From Neobacillus endophyticus (GTDB lineage Bacteria; Bacillota; Bacilli; Bacillales; Cytobacillaceae): a stretch of 64,000 nucleotides of DNA. Location: positions 4,546,001-4,610,000 of the forward strand of contig NZ_JABRWH010000001.1 in the NCBI RefSeq assembly GCF_013248975.1. Reading direction: 5' to 3'. The notes beneath the pieces were generated by a model. That model made no database searches. It saw only the letters and a program-made list of their open reading frames with translations, and was not told where the DNA came from. The position numbers and the translations under genes were made by a program. Of the stretch, positions 26,569-35,279 are shown piece after piece. Every line of letters starts with the position of its first letter. The stretch's first letter is position 1.

Positions 26569-27360
26569 CTAGTTTCCTTGAAATTCCTCTAAAATAGTGA
26601 ATAGTTCTTCCAAATGCGTAATTTCAAAAGTTGGCACAACCTCGTTACGCTCTTTCTGATGACGGTTAATCCAAACCGATTGAATTCCTGCTCGGTTGGC
26701 CCCAAGAATATCTGTCATCAAATTGTCTCCCACCATGATCACTTCATCATTTTTCAATGATAATTGGGATAATGCATGTTCAAAAATGGCTGGATCAGGT
26801 TTCCCCCTGCCAAAATCACCTGAAATAACAATTTGATCAAAATATGGGACTAACTCCGAGGTAATAGTCAATTTTGTGTTTTGTAAATCAGGAGACCCGT
26901 TGGTTAACAGCAAAAGCTGATACTTTCCTTTTAATGCATCGAGAATTTTAAAAGTTTCTTCATACACAAATGGAATTTTCCGGCGCTCTTGCGGGAAACG
27001 TTCGCCCAGTTCATAGCCAAAATCCGAATCATCCACACCCAATGCTTTCAGGCCGGCTGTCCAGGCATCCTTCCGATAACCTGGAACAAGCTCTTTCATC
27101 TTTCTAAACTCATCATGGTCATCATTAAAGTTACCCCATAAACCTTCGAACGGGTTGATTCCAATCATTTGTGTAAACGGATAAATCTCGTAGGAGGAAT
27201 ACAGATTTCTAGCTGCCTCACGTACCGCCTCCTCAAATTTCTCCGGATCGAGTCCATACTTCTCTTCTGCTACTTTACATGTTGCCACAAATGCTTCCTT
27301 GATGCTCTTTTGATCCCATAAAAGGGTATCATCTAAATCAAAAAATATAGCTTTAATCAT
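26569..27360 (-). CDS. HAD-family hydrolase, subfamily IA (YjjG/nucleotidase-like)
   Basis: A 263-aa HAD phosphatase with a C1 helical cap, of the type annotated as YjjG-like 5'-nucleotidase or phosphoglycolate-phosphatase-like. Motif I is [11 protein letters not shown] (nucleophile Asp8, Asp10), motif [11 protein letters not shown], motif III the Lys in [17 protein letters not shown], and motif [19 protein letters not shown]. The frame starts with a TTG two codons earlier, but ATG 27360 is better spaced from GAGAGGTTG. Single-gene unit; substrate unknown. Confidence 0.85.
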   Translation of the reverse strand: MIKAIFFDLDDTLLWDQKSIKEAFVATCKVAEEKYGLDPEKFEEAVREAARNLYSSYEIYPFTQMIGINPFEGLWGNFNDDHDEFRKMKELVPGYRKDAWTAGLKALGVDDSDFGYELGERFPQERRKIPFVYEETFKILDALKGKYQLLLLTNGSPDLQNTKLTITSELVPYFDQIVISGDFGRGKPDPAIFEHALSQLSLKNDEVIMVGDNLMTDILGANRAGIQSVWINRHQKERNEVVPTFEITHLEELFTILEEFQGN

Positions 27361-27525
27361 TTTCAACCTCTCAATTTTCTAAAGTATTATTTTAATAGTT
27401 TAACATTTTTTTAAAATTGAAAAAATAATTTCTTTTACTATATCAAAATTTTCTATCAAACATTTATAAAATTTCCCATAATTATTTTTAAAAGTTAACA
27501 TAATAAAGTTATGGTTGATTAAAGA

Positions 27526-27948
27526 TTATTCGTAAAATTCCATATGCTTTTTCTCATTTTTATAGTAATTCAATCGATCTTGTAATGTCCCTGTATGAAA
27601 TTCAAATTTATGTCCGTCTAGGTCTGTAAAGTAAATAGACTTTTTATCCTTCTCATCTCTTGGACGGCCGGATAAAATGTTTACCTTTAAGGTCTTCAGT
27701 TTCTGAAACATTTGTTCAAATTCATCCACATCAATTGAAAAAGCAATATGCGTGTATGACTGATTTATTTCATTGCGCGGAATGTTCTCTTCCACATTCA
27801 GTGCAAGCCATATTCCATTCAAATCAAAATATGCAGTACTCCTGCCTTTGACCAATAATTTGGCGCCAAACACATTTTGATAAAATTTAATAGATTCTTC
27901 CAAGTTTAATACCGAAAATAATAAATGATTTAATCCTTTAATTGCCAT
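27526..27948 (-). CDS. fosB: FosB-type metallothiol transferase (fosfomycin resistance)
   Basis: A 140-aa glyoxalase/vicinal-oxygen-chelate fold enzyme closely matching Bacillus FosB, which opens the fosfomycin epoxide with bacillithiol using a divalent metal. The metal ligands are His8 ([11 protein letters not shown]), His67 (SYTHIAFSI) and Glu116 ([10 protein letters not shown]); further FosB hallmarks are [23 protein letters not shown] and the C-terminus [13 protein letters not shown]. The Cys found at position 9 in several FosB proteins is Leu here. The start ATG 27948 follows GGAGGTGAGGGG; an upstream in-frame ATG has no such site. It is a chromosomal resistance gene typical of bacilli. 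Confidence 0.92.
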   Translation of the reverse strand: MAIKGLNHLLFSVLNLEESIKFYQNVFGAKLLVKGRSTAYFDLNGIWLALNVEENIPRNEINQSYTHIAFSIDVDEFEQMFQKLKTLKVNILSGRPRDEKDKKSIYFTDLDGHKFEFHTGTLQDRLNYYKNEKKHMEFYE

Positions 27949-28127
27949 CCCCTCACCTCCGTTGACCTTTTTTCTATTCGAGTATACAACCATTTTAGCA
28001 AGAAATTCCAACAAACCTATCGTAAAATTTATGAAAAAGCTTCCATTTTTGAATTCGATTATTGGTTATTATTTGATTTTCAGTAAATAATAAAATCATA
28101 TTATGAATGGTGAGACTGGGTGAAAAA

Positions 28128-29240
28128 ATGCTGGATAATGGAAAAATTAGCGGCCGGCAGTTTAGATTATTAATAATACTTTATATTATCGGGGGAACCA
28201 TTTTAGTTGTGCCTGCATCATTGACATCAATGGCAGATCAAGATGGCTGGATTGCCGGGCTGTTTGGCTTAGCCATCGGTACTTTGTTCGTATGGCTTTA
28301 TACTGCTTTAATAAAACATTTAGAAACCTTGACCTTAGTGGAATATCTGGAGGAAATTTTCGGAAAATGGATGGGAAAGTTCATTTCATTATTATATCTT
28401 TTTTATTTAATCATCCTATCAGCATTAGAAGTAAGAAACATTGGTGACTTTTTAACCACGCATCTGATTCCTGAAACCCCTATTGAAGTTGTTTATATTA
28501 TTTATTTAGGAATCGTAATATATGGTGCACGCATAGGAATTGAAAATCTTTCTCGCGGAGCGGAAATCTTCTTCCCCTATGTTTTTATGCTTTTTCTTAT
28601 CTTAGTTTTATCTATTGCTCCTCAATTCAGACTTGAAAATATTCAACCTGTATTAGCTTCAGGAATGAAACCTATTTTTCAAGCTACTTTTCCATTTTTG
28701 GGCGTGCCATTTCTGCAGCTGCCAATATTTTTCATGATATTACCATATGTGAATGGGTTAAAAGGAGTAAAAAAATCATTTTTTATTGGAACCTTCATTG
28801 GTGGACTCACCTTAATTCTCATTACACTATTATGTATTTTAGTCTTAGGTTCCGAAATCACTGCAAGGAATATTTATCCTAGTTATATTTTAGCTAGAAA
28901 AATTAATATCGCCAATTTCTTTCAGCGAATCGAAGTGATTATGACCATCACATGGTTCATCACTATCTTTTATAAAACAACAATTTTATTTTATGCGGTT
29001 TCCACCGGTCTTGCTCAAACATTCAATTTAAGGGATCATCGTTTCCTGACAATTCCACTGGGCATGCTTCTCATGGTCCTTTCCATCATTATTGCCCCTA
29101 ATATTGTATATATGGACAAGATGATCAAAACAATCTGGACACCCTATTCTTTAACGTTTGGATTGGTTTTGCCCCTCTTATTACTAGCTCTTAGCGGCTT
29201 GAGAAAAAAAAGAGAAGTCTATTCACAGCAAAGGGACTAA
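28128..29240 (+). CDS. GerAB-type germinant receptor B subunit (permease-like)
   Basis: About 370 aa with ten hydrophobic helices, in the GerAB/YndE/GerKB spore germination permease family (APC fold), the ligand-sensing subunit of nutrient germinant receptors in the spore inner membrane. The start KISGRQFRLLIILYIIGGTI and helix GRWMGKFISLLYLFYL-type segment (EIFGKWMGKFISLLYLFYLI) are family features. ATG 28128 is chosen over an earlier GTG because GGGTGA lies 5 bp ahead. CATATTA at 28097-28103 looks like a sigma-G -10 box. Unusually it stands alone and faces the gerA-C-D genes (29.4-32.5 kb) tail to tail instead of lying between the A and C genes. Confidence 0.85.
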   Translation: MLDNGKISGRQFRLLIILYIIGGTILVVPASLTSMADQDGWIAGLFGLAIGTLFVWLYTALIKHLETLTLVEYLEEIFGKWMGKFISLLYLFYLIILSALEVRNIGDFLTTHLIPETPIEVVYIIYLGIVIYGARIGIENLSRGAEIFFPYVFMLFLILVLSIAPQFRLENIQPVLASGMKPIFQATFPFLGVPFLQLPIFFMILPYVNGLKGVKKSFFIGTFIGGLTLILITLLCILVLGSEITARNIYPSYILARKINIANFFQRIEVIMTITWFITIFYKTTILFYAVSTGLAQTFNLRDHRFLTIPLGMLLMVLSIIIAPNIVYMDKMIKTIWTPYSLTFGLVLPLLLLALSGLRKKREVYSQQRD

Positions 29241-29259
29241 TCGAACTAGAATGCCATAG

Positions 29260-29314
29260 CTCAGGAATGGCAGCAATCCAAAAATCTTATTTGGCTTTTG
29301 CTGCCAGTTCTGAG
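29260..29314. terminator. Imperfect inverted repeat between convergent germination genes
   Basis: Arms 29260-29275 (CTCAGGAATGGCAGCAA region) and 29298-29314 pair with about two mismatches around a 22-nt loop. It sits between the convergent B gene and the D gene. No T-run is evident. Confidence 0.5.
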
Positions 29315-29389
29315 AGAGCGAACAAAAAATAGTTTGCCGATTGTAACGATGAGCATTCATACACTATCTTTTCTAATGCTAATTTTGCT

Positions 29390-29632
29390 TTACTTTAATA
29401 AATTCCAAATCGCATTACTTATCGGTCTATAAATCAATGAAATGCCATCCAAAGGATTCGGAATCGCAATACCTAATGATTTCAACATGCCTAATGCTGT
29501 TCCAAACAAGAGCATGATCGAAAAGACTACAAATTCCTTTATATATCGTTTTTTTAACAATGGCCGTGCTTCTATAAAGAAGATCACACCCGCAAACACA
29601 AGAATGCCAAAGCTGACTGCCATTTCGATCAC
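29390..29632 (-). CDS. Germinant receptor D-type subunit (two-helix membrane protein)
   Basis: An 80-aa protein with two hydrophobic helices (about residues 4-20 and 33-52) and a short C-terminal tail. Size, topology and position directly after a GerAC gene match the small D subunits found with some germinant receptors (for example GerKD or the B. megaterium GerVB neighbourhood), which modulate receptor activity. Its ATG overlaps the GerAC stop by 4 bp (29629-29632), so it is translated with it. Function is inferred from context. Confidence 0.75.
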   Translation of the reverse strand: MIEMAVSFGILVFAGVIFFIEARPLLKKRYIKEFVVFSIMLLFGTALGMLKSLGIAIPNPLDGISLIYRPISNAIWNLLK

Positions 29633-30825
29633 TTCCTTAACAGTTCCATAAAAGAGTTTCCTACCGTTCCTACTCGGCGTATTTTCATATGTACTTTTAC
29701 CTCAACAGGCAATTTCGCAAAATGCTCATCCCAATCTTTCGCCACTTTATTCCAATAGTCCGGATTGGAACGGCGAATGACCTCTCCAAAACCAAAAATG
29801 TCTGAATGAAAACTTTTTTGCACCTTCTTAATCGAATTCTTAATCATCGTATTTTCGTAATGATTAAATGCATTTTCTAACTGAGTAATTGAACCGGTCT
29901 TTGTCAGATCGATATCGCACGCAACTTCTCCGACATTACCTTCCATTTTGATTTCTACATTCGCTCGGGGATTTCCATTTTTAAACTCTCCTTTAATTTT
30001 TGCTTTCGAACGGATAACTTGTATGGCCACCTTTCCTCCTTTTGGGCATTTTATATTCACCACTGTACTCTTTAAATTGTTCGTTATTTTATTATAGGAC
30101 TTGCTTTCATCATCGGTTAACCAGCCAATTAATTTATCAAACCGCAGCACTGCCAAGCTGTTATATTGCAAACGGGCTTTAGGATCCATTTCTTGAATAT
30201 TCTCAAGTGCTTCGGACATTTTCGGATCGCCTTTCACATAAATTCCGGTTAATACAGGCTGCTTCCCTTTGCTGATAATATCAGCAATTAAATCATCTAA
30301 TGTAACAGCGCGGGATGGTGCCCATGCATTGGATGAAGTTTCAAGCGATTGATACATTTTGTTTGCCGGAATCTTCTCTATTGGTGTAGAAACCCTTAAA
30401 ATCTGCTCTGCCTTCATGTTTTTGGCGATTGCAATAAAAAAGTCTGATCTTAGCTCCCAGTCTCTTGATAATAAATCAAGCACGTTCCCAATCCCATCCC
30501 TTGCTAGTGATTCACTGATGATCAACATACGAAGATGAGATGGATAGATTTTCCGCGGTGAATCTTTCGTCATTTTCCGAATGGCTTCAAATACCGTTTT
30601 TCCATCGGCGCTATAAATGGTGACAGGCGCCCCCTGTCCGCCGCCTCCTTTTTGCTGGGAAATCATCCCCGGATCCACGACCTGCACTGAAACATGAATT
30701 TCCCCATTCTTTGCTTTATCAAAACCCATGGCCAGGGCAATTCCAAGTTCGTTTAATTCACGTCGGTTCCAACAACCGGTAAGAAACACAGTGAGAATGC
30801 TAATCATTAGGAAAATGCGTTTCAT
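29629..30825 (-). CDS. GerAC-type germinant receptor C subunit (lipoprotein)
   Basis: A 398-aa Ger(x)C family lipoprotein. The lipobox is FLTGCWNRRELNELG with the modified Cys at 18; WNRRELNELGIALAMGFDK is the family's N-terminal signature, and EQILRVSTPIEKIPANKMYQ lies in domain 1-2. The C subunit sits on the outer face of the spore inner membrane and is needed for assembly of the receptor. It lies 34 bp downstream of the GerAA gene and overlaps the D gene. The B subunit is encoded separately on the facing strand. Confidence 0.88.
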   Translation of the reverse strand: MKRIFLMISILTVFLTGCWNRRELNELGIALAMGFDKAKNGEIHVSVQVVDPGMISQQKGGGGQGAPVTIYSADGKTVFEAIRKMTKDSPRKIYPSHLRMLIISESLARDGIGNVLDLLSRDWELRSDFFIAIAKNMKAEQILRVSTPIEKIPANKMYQSLETSSNAWAPSRAVTLDDLIADIISKGKQPVLTGIYVKGDPKMSEALENIQEMDPKARLQYNSLAVLRFDKLIGWLTDDESKSYNKITNNLKSTVVNIKCPKGGKVAIQVIRSKAKIKGEFKNGNPRANVEIKMEGNVGEVACDIDLTKTGSITQLENAFNHYENTMIKNSIKKVQKSFHSDIFGFGEVIRRSNPDYWNKVAKDWDEHFAKLPVEVKVHMKIRRVGTVGNSFMELLRK

Positions 30826-30859
30826 ACAACCAACTCTTTCTCGTTCCGATAATAAGAAA

Positions 30860-32464
30860 CTAAGGTTTGCTTTTAGGCGGTTTTGGCTGCGCCATCGCTG
30901 GTTGTTGCTGTCTCACCACGTTTTCTTCATTTAACAACTGGGGACGGGTAGTCAACTTCCACCATGTAAACCGGAAAATCGAATCTTTTATGTCTGCAGA
31001 AATAAATGGCGCCAAAGGGGTCATATAGGGAATTCCAAACGACCGCAAACTGCATAGATGTAGGACAAGTGCGATCAAACCCACGGTAATTCCAAATAAT
31101 CCAAAGGAGCCTGCCAAACACATTAATAAAAATCGCAGCATTCGGACCGAAATCCCAATATTATAGTTTGGAAAGACAAAGCTGGAAATGGCTGTAATTG
31201 CAACTACAATGACCATTGCAGCTGAAACAATTCCAGCATCAACTGCAGCTGTTCCGACAACTAATGTTCCAACAATGGATACAGCTGGCCCGATCGCACG
31301 CGGCATTCGGACTCCTGCTTCCCTTATAATTTCAAAAGTGATTTCCATCATCATCGCCTCTATAAAAGCAGGAAATGGCACACCTTCACGTTGGGCAGCA
31401 AGGCTAATCAAAAGCGGTGTAGGAATCATTTCTTGATGATAAGTTGTGACTGCAACGTAAAGAGAGGGAGCAATCAACGCAATAAAAAACGTTAAAAACC
31501 GTAGCATACGGATCAATGTACCAATATCTGACCTGTGTGAATAATCATCGGGAGACTGAAAAAAATGAACAAATAATGCAGGAACAATTAATACATACGG
31601 CGTCCCGTCAACAAGAATGGCAACCCTTCCTTCTAAGAGGGCAGCCGTCGCCACGTCAGGCCGTTCTGTGTTAAATACTGTAGGAAATGGAGTATAGATT
31701 TTGTCCTGGATTAATTCCTCAATCGTGCCGCTTTCCATAATGGCATCAAGATCAATTCGATCCAAGCGCTGCCGGACCTCTTCCACGACCTTGTCCTTAA
31801 CAATTCCTTCGATATACATCAACCTGACAGCCGTTTTTGAAATCTTTCCTATACTTTTTGTTTCTACTCGAAGATTAGGATTTTTAATTCTTCTGCGAAT
31901 AAGTGCTGTATTGATGCTGAAGTTTTCATTAAACCCTTCCTGTGAGCCTCGTACAACTGTTTGTGAAGTGGGCTCCGAGACATTTCTTTCTTTCCATTTT
32001 CGTATCCCCAAAGAAAGCGCTTGGTCATATCCATCTATTAACAAAATGGCATCGCCGGAAACTAAGCCGATTAAAAGGGTATCAAGATCGTTTAGATCTT
32101 TTACTTCCCCAACGGCAATGATATCTTTTAAATCTTCGAATAGATTTTGTTGATTAGATAGGTACTTTTCCAAATCTGATTTCCGTACCTCTAGCATAAG
32201 AGGTTCTAAAACAAAATGTTGAAAGGTTGTGTGATCAGTTAATGATTCCGTGTAAAGAATCGCTGCATGAATATTCCTTCTTTCACCAAATCGAAACTTT
32301 CTTATGATGATATCTGTACTGTTTCCAAGCATCTCTGTGATGATTTCCAGATTGACCTCTAAGCTCATTTTTAACAGTATATTTTGGCCAGAAGAATGCG
32401 CTATACTGGATTTGTTCGGTATGATTCCTCTTACCCTATTCTTAGTTTTGTTAAAAAACCCCAT
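30860..32464 (-). CDS. GerAA-type germinant receptor A subunit
   Basis: A 534-aa protein of the GerAA/GerKA/YndD family. The N-terminal half (about 1-290) is the soluble GerA-N domain with motifs such as RKFRFGERRNIHAAILY, LIDGYDQALSLGIRKW and RRIKNPNLRVETKSIGK; TERPDVATAALLEGRVAILV leads into four to five membrane helices (about 300-490), ending with a Pro/Gln-rich tail. A subunits line a cation channel that opens when nutrients bind the receptor. It is the first gene of an A-C-D operon on the minus strand with a sigma-G-like promoter upstream. AGGACTG precedes the ATG. Confidence 0.9.
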   Translation of the reverse strand: MGFFNKTKNRVRGIIPNKSSIAHSSGQNILLKMSLEVNLEIITEMLGNSTDIIIRKFRFGERRNIHAAILYTESLTDHTTFQHFVLEPLMLEVRKSDLEKYLSNQQNLFEDLKDIIAVGEVKDLNDLDTLLIGLVSGDAILLIDGYDQALSLGIRKWKERNVSEPTSQTVVRGSQEGFNENFSINTALIRRRIKNPNLRVETKSIGKISKTAVRLMYIEGIVKDKVVEEVRQRLDRIDLDAIMESGTIEELIQDKIYTPFPTVFNTERPDVATAALLEGRVAILVDGTPYVLIVPALFVHFFQSPDDYSHRSDIGTLIRMLRFLTFFIALIAPSLYVAVTTYHQEMIPTPLLISLAAQREGVPFPAFIEAMMMEITFEIIREAGVRMPRAIGPAVSIVGTLVVGTAAVDAGIVSAAMVIVVAITAISSFVFPNYNIGISVRMLRFLLMCLAGSFGLFGITVGLIALVLHLCSLRSFGIPYMTPLAPFISADIKDSIFRFTWWKLTTRPQLLNEENVVRQQQPAMAQPKPPKSKP

Positions 32465-32509
32465 ATCACAGTCCTCTTTACTAATGACCTTTAGAATTTT
32501 ATATATCGT

Positions 32510-32538
32510 TAGTATTCTTCATGTAAAATGCAATATTC
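32510..32538 (-). promoter_or_regulatory. Sigma-G-like promoter of the gerA-C-D operon
   Basis: On the minus strand GAATA (32538-32534) is followed after 17 bp by AATACTA (32516-32510). This fits the forespore sigma-G pattern (GHATR, 17-18 bp, CATWHTA) with one mismatch. Germinant receptor operons are known sigma-G targets. A very similar arrangement lies upstream of sspH. Confidence 0.55.
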
Positions 32539-32697
32539 GTGACAGTTAAATAATCTATTATAAATCTGTCAAATCTCCTTACATCATTTTTAAATATGAC
32601 GAAAAATACTTGTCAGAATTGTTAACAACTCTAATGAAATTCATTTAGAAGTGTTTTAAGCTAACATCACCAAGTGAAACAAATGGGGGTTCAAGCA

Positions 32698-33063
32698 GTG
32701 AAATTTAGGTGGATTTTACAGCTGTTGTTTATTTGGGGATACCTGCAGCTAGGGAGCATTGTCGCCACTTTATTCCGCATTCCTTTACCTGGCAGTGTGG
32801 TCGGAATGTTTTTACTATTTTCTCTACTCTTAACAGGTGTAATGAAATTAAGCTGGGTTGATAAAGTCGCTTCATTTCAACTAAAGCATCTTACCTTGCT
32901 TTTTATACCTCCTACTGCGGGCCTGGTATTATCCCCCAATTTCCAATGGATTTTTAATGGATGGATTTTAATCATTTTACTTATAAGCAGCATAAGCAGT
33001 TTGCTGGGTACTGCCATCTTTGTAGAATGGTTTGAAAAAATAAAAAGGAGAAATGCTAAATGA
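32698..33063 (+). CDS. Second LrgA/CidA-family holin-like protein
   Basis: A 121-aa protein with four hydrophobic helices of the LrgA/CidA family; IPLPGSVVGMFLLFSLLLTG and LLFIPPTAGLVLSPNF are the family signatures. A GTG at 32674 is also in frame, but GGGGGT lies 8 bp ahead of GTG 32698. Its stop overlaps the ATG of the LrgB-type gene (ATGA). No LytSR or LysR regulator is adjacent, unlike the cidR-cidA-cidB set at 24-26 kb. Likely role: holin-like control of murein hydrolases or a subunit of a pyruvate permease. Confidence 0.82.
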   Translation: MKFRWILQLLFIWGYLQLGSIVATLFRIPLPGSVVGMFLLFSLLLTGVMKLSWVDKVASFQLKHLTLLFIPPTAGLVLSPNFQWIFNGWILIILLISSISSLLGTAIFVEWFEKIKRRNAK

Positions 33064-33740
33064 CTTATTTTACCTGTATCAGCTTTACCCTATTTTCTTA
33101 CTATACCGGGTTTCAACTATACAAAAAATATAAATGGGATTGGTTAAATCCTTTATACACGGGATCCATTATTCTTATCCTTTTATTGTTGACCTGCCAT
33201 ATTCGTGAGGAAACGTTTCAGCAAGGGAGCATGATCTTTAATCAGCTATTAAAACTTGCCGTTGTTTCCCTGGCCGTCCCTCTGTATAAACAATGGCCAT
33301 TAATTAGGAAAAACTACAAAAAAATCTGCACTGGTGTGATCGGTGGTTCAATTTTAGGAATATTTACAGTGGTAACGATGGCCCAATTATTTCATCTGAA
33401 CCAACAGATTCTCGCTTCATTAATCACGAAATCTGTCACCCTGCCAATTGCATTAATGATTTCAAGTGATCTTGGCGGTCTTTCCTCTACAACTGTCTTT
33501 TTTGTTATTTCCTCAGGCCTCATTTCTTTAATAATCGGTCCCAAATTGTTGAATCAATTCAGGATAAAAACGAAAGGTGCACGTGGTTTAGCAATGGGCA
33601 CATCAGGCCAAATGCTTGGGGCCAACCGATCACGGCTATGGGGAGAGGAAGAAGGTGCAATGGGGAGCGTCGCCATGATTACATCCGCCATTTTTCTCAC
33701 TATTTTAATGCCGATTCTTCCTTTCCTTTTAAAAATTTAA
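33060..33740 (+). CDS. Second LrgB/CidB-family membrane protein
   Basis: A 226-aa membrane protein with about seven helices, paralogous to the cidB product. Family landmarks are SLAVPLYKQWPLIRKNYKKI, ITKSVTLPIALMISSDLGGL and GARGLAMGTSGQMLGANRSR; the HGVG found in most LrgB proteins is here SGQMLG, so the loop is divergent. Overlaps the LrgA-like gene by 4 bp. Confidence 0.82.
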   Translation: MTYFTCISFTLFSYYTGFQLYKKYKWDWLNPLYTGSIILILLLLTCHIREETFQQGSMIFNQLLKLAVVSLAVPLYKQWPLIRKNYKKICTGVIGGSILGIFTVVTMAQLFHLNQQILASLITKSVTLPIALMISSDLGGLSSTTVFFVISSGLISLIIGPKLLNQFRIKTKGARGLAMGTSGQMLGANRSRLWGEEEGAMGSVAMITSAIFLTILMPILPFLLKI

Positions 33741-33885
33741 TGCTCTTTTTAAATAATTCTAACTATTAGAAATAAGGGGAATTCCGTTGACTTTTTTCGA
33801 AATAATGATATTTTGATATAGAACACTTTAGCGCTTAAAAGCGTCTAAGCTAAAAAGTATCTAAGCAAGAAAAGGAAGGTTTATT

Positions 33886-35262
33886 ATGAAAAAAAGTCAA
33901 CCAGATTTAACCAGAGGATTACTCCCAAGGCATGTCCAGTTCATGGCGTTGGCAGGTATGATTGGCACCGGTATTTTTAAAGGCAGTTCCGATACGCTGA
34001 ATATTGCCGGACCGGGAGTGGTCTTCACCTATTTACTAGGCGGGATATTATTATTTATTATTATGGCCGCATTAGGAGAAATGGGGATCGCATTCCCACA
34101 ATTTAATGTTCAAAATCTAGTAAAACAAGCATTTGGATTTCAAATCTCCTTTGTTGTAGGATGGCTCTATTGGATTAACTGGATGCTTGTCACGATCGTT
34201 GAACTACTTGCAGCAGGAAGCTTTCTGCAATTTTGGTTCCCATCAGCCCCATTGTGGCTGTTAAGCTTGATATGTGCGATCTTAATCATCAGTATTAATT
34301 TATTCCAGGTGAAACATTACGGGGAACTGGAGTTTTGGTTTGCCGGAGTTAAAATATTAGCCTTAATAGCCTTTATTGTTTTAGGGTCCTTTCTATTGTT
34401 TGGTCTATTACCAAACTCAAAATCTATCGGATTAACAAACTATACGATACATGGCGGATTTTTCCCACATGGTCTAAAAGGGGTATTTAGTGCCTTTTTA
34501 GTGGTCATGTTTTCATATGGCGGGGCCGAGCTCATCGGAATTGCGGTAACGGAAACAAAGGATGCTGATCGGGTTTTACCTAAAATCATAAAAGGCACAG
34601 TATGGAGAGTCATCATTTTTTACATTCTTCCAATTCTTGTCATATGCGGGCTGATACCTTGGGATAAAGTCAGCGGAGCCGACAGCCCTTTCGTTCAAGT
34701 TTTCAGTACAACTGGACTACCTGGCGCAGCTCACATTATGAATTTTGTGCTTTTAACAGCCGTACTCTCTGCAGCAAATTCAGGGATATATGCTACTTCC
34801 AGAACCTTATTTTCAATGGCACAAAGCGGGGTGGCACCAAAAACCTTATTAAAAACCTCTAAAAAAGGGATCCCGTTACAAGGTATTACGATATCGAGCA
34901 TCTTTATTTTAGTCGGAGTATATTTAGCCTATTTAACACCTTCACAGGTGATCGGTTACCTTATGACCATCCCAGGCTTTACTGTCATTTTAATTTGGAT
35001 GAGCATTTGTGCTTGCCAGTTGAAACTGCGCAGTCAATACCAACATACACCTAATTTTCAGGTAAAATGGCATCCTTTCACATCATTTTTTGCCATTATC
35101 GCTTTATCTGTCATCTTTTTCGGATTTCTCTTAAACCCTAATAATGTAATTGGTTCGATTGTCTGTCTTGTTACAGTCAGCTTATTGGTAATCCTTTCCT
35201 TTCTATTTAAGAAACAGGATCGCTTGAACCTAAAAACCAACAACAACGCCCCAACCCGCTAG
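33886..35262 (+). CDS. APC-superfamily amino-acid permease (second copy)
   Basis: A 458-aa, 12-helix amino-acid permease of the same family as the one at 19.1 kb. It begins LTRGLLPRHVQFMALAGMIG then GTGIFKGSS, the canonical helix 1 binding loop, and carries ELEFWFAGVKILALIAFIVL and SYGGAELIGIAVTETKDADR. Specificity cannot be deduced. AAGGAAGG precedes the ATG. The stop codon lies in the loop of the bidirectional terminator that also serves the threonyl-tRNA synthetase. Confidence 0.87.
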   Translation: MKKSQPDLTRGLLPRHVQFMALAGMIGTGIFKGSSDTLNIAGPGVVFTYLLGGILLFIIMAALGEMGIAFPQFNVQNLVKQAFGFQISFVVGWLYWINWMLVTIVELLAAGSFLQFWFPSAPLWLLSLICAILIISINLFQVKHYGELEFWFAGVKILALIAFIVLGSFLLFGLLPNSKSIGLTNYTIHGGFFPHGLKGVFSAFLVVMFSYGGAELIGIAVTETKDADRVLPKIIKGTVWRVIIFYILPILVICGLIPWDKVSGADSPFVQVFSTTGLPGAAHIMNFVLLTAVLSAANSGIYATSRTLFSMAQSGVAPKTLLKTSKKGIPLQGITISSIFILVGVYLAYLTPSQVIGYLMTIPGFTVILIWMSICACQLKLRSQYQHTPNFQVKWHPFTSFFAIIALSVIFFGFLLNPNNVIGSIVCLVTVSLLVILSFLFKKQDRLNLKTNNNAPTR

Positions 35263-35276
35263 TTTGGGGCGTTGTT
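35242..35276. terminator. Convergent terminator overlapping the permease 3' end
   Basis: AACAACGCCCCAA (35242-35254) pairs exactly with 35264-35276; the permease TAG lies in the loop, so the left arm is coding. On the minus strand a T5 run follows slightly downstream. Confidence 0.82.
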
Positions 35277-35279
35277 CCC

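Noticed and set aside
33825..33866. GCGCTTAAAAGCG and GTCTAAGC/GTATCTAAGC repeats ahead of the second amino-acid permease
   Set aside because: Short and imperfect; a regulatory role is possible but not supportable from one sequence.
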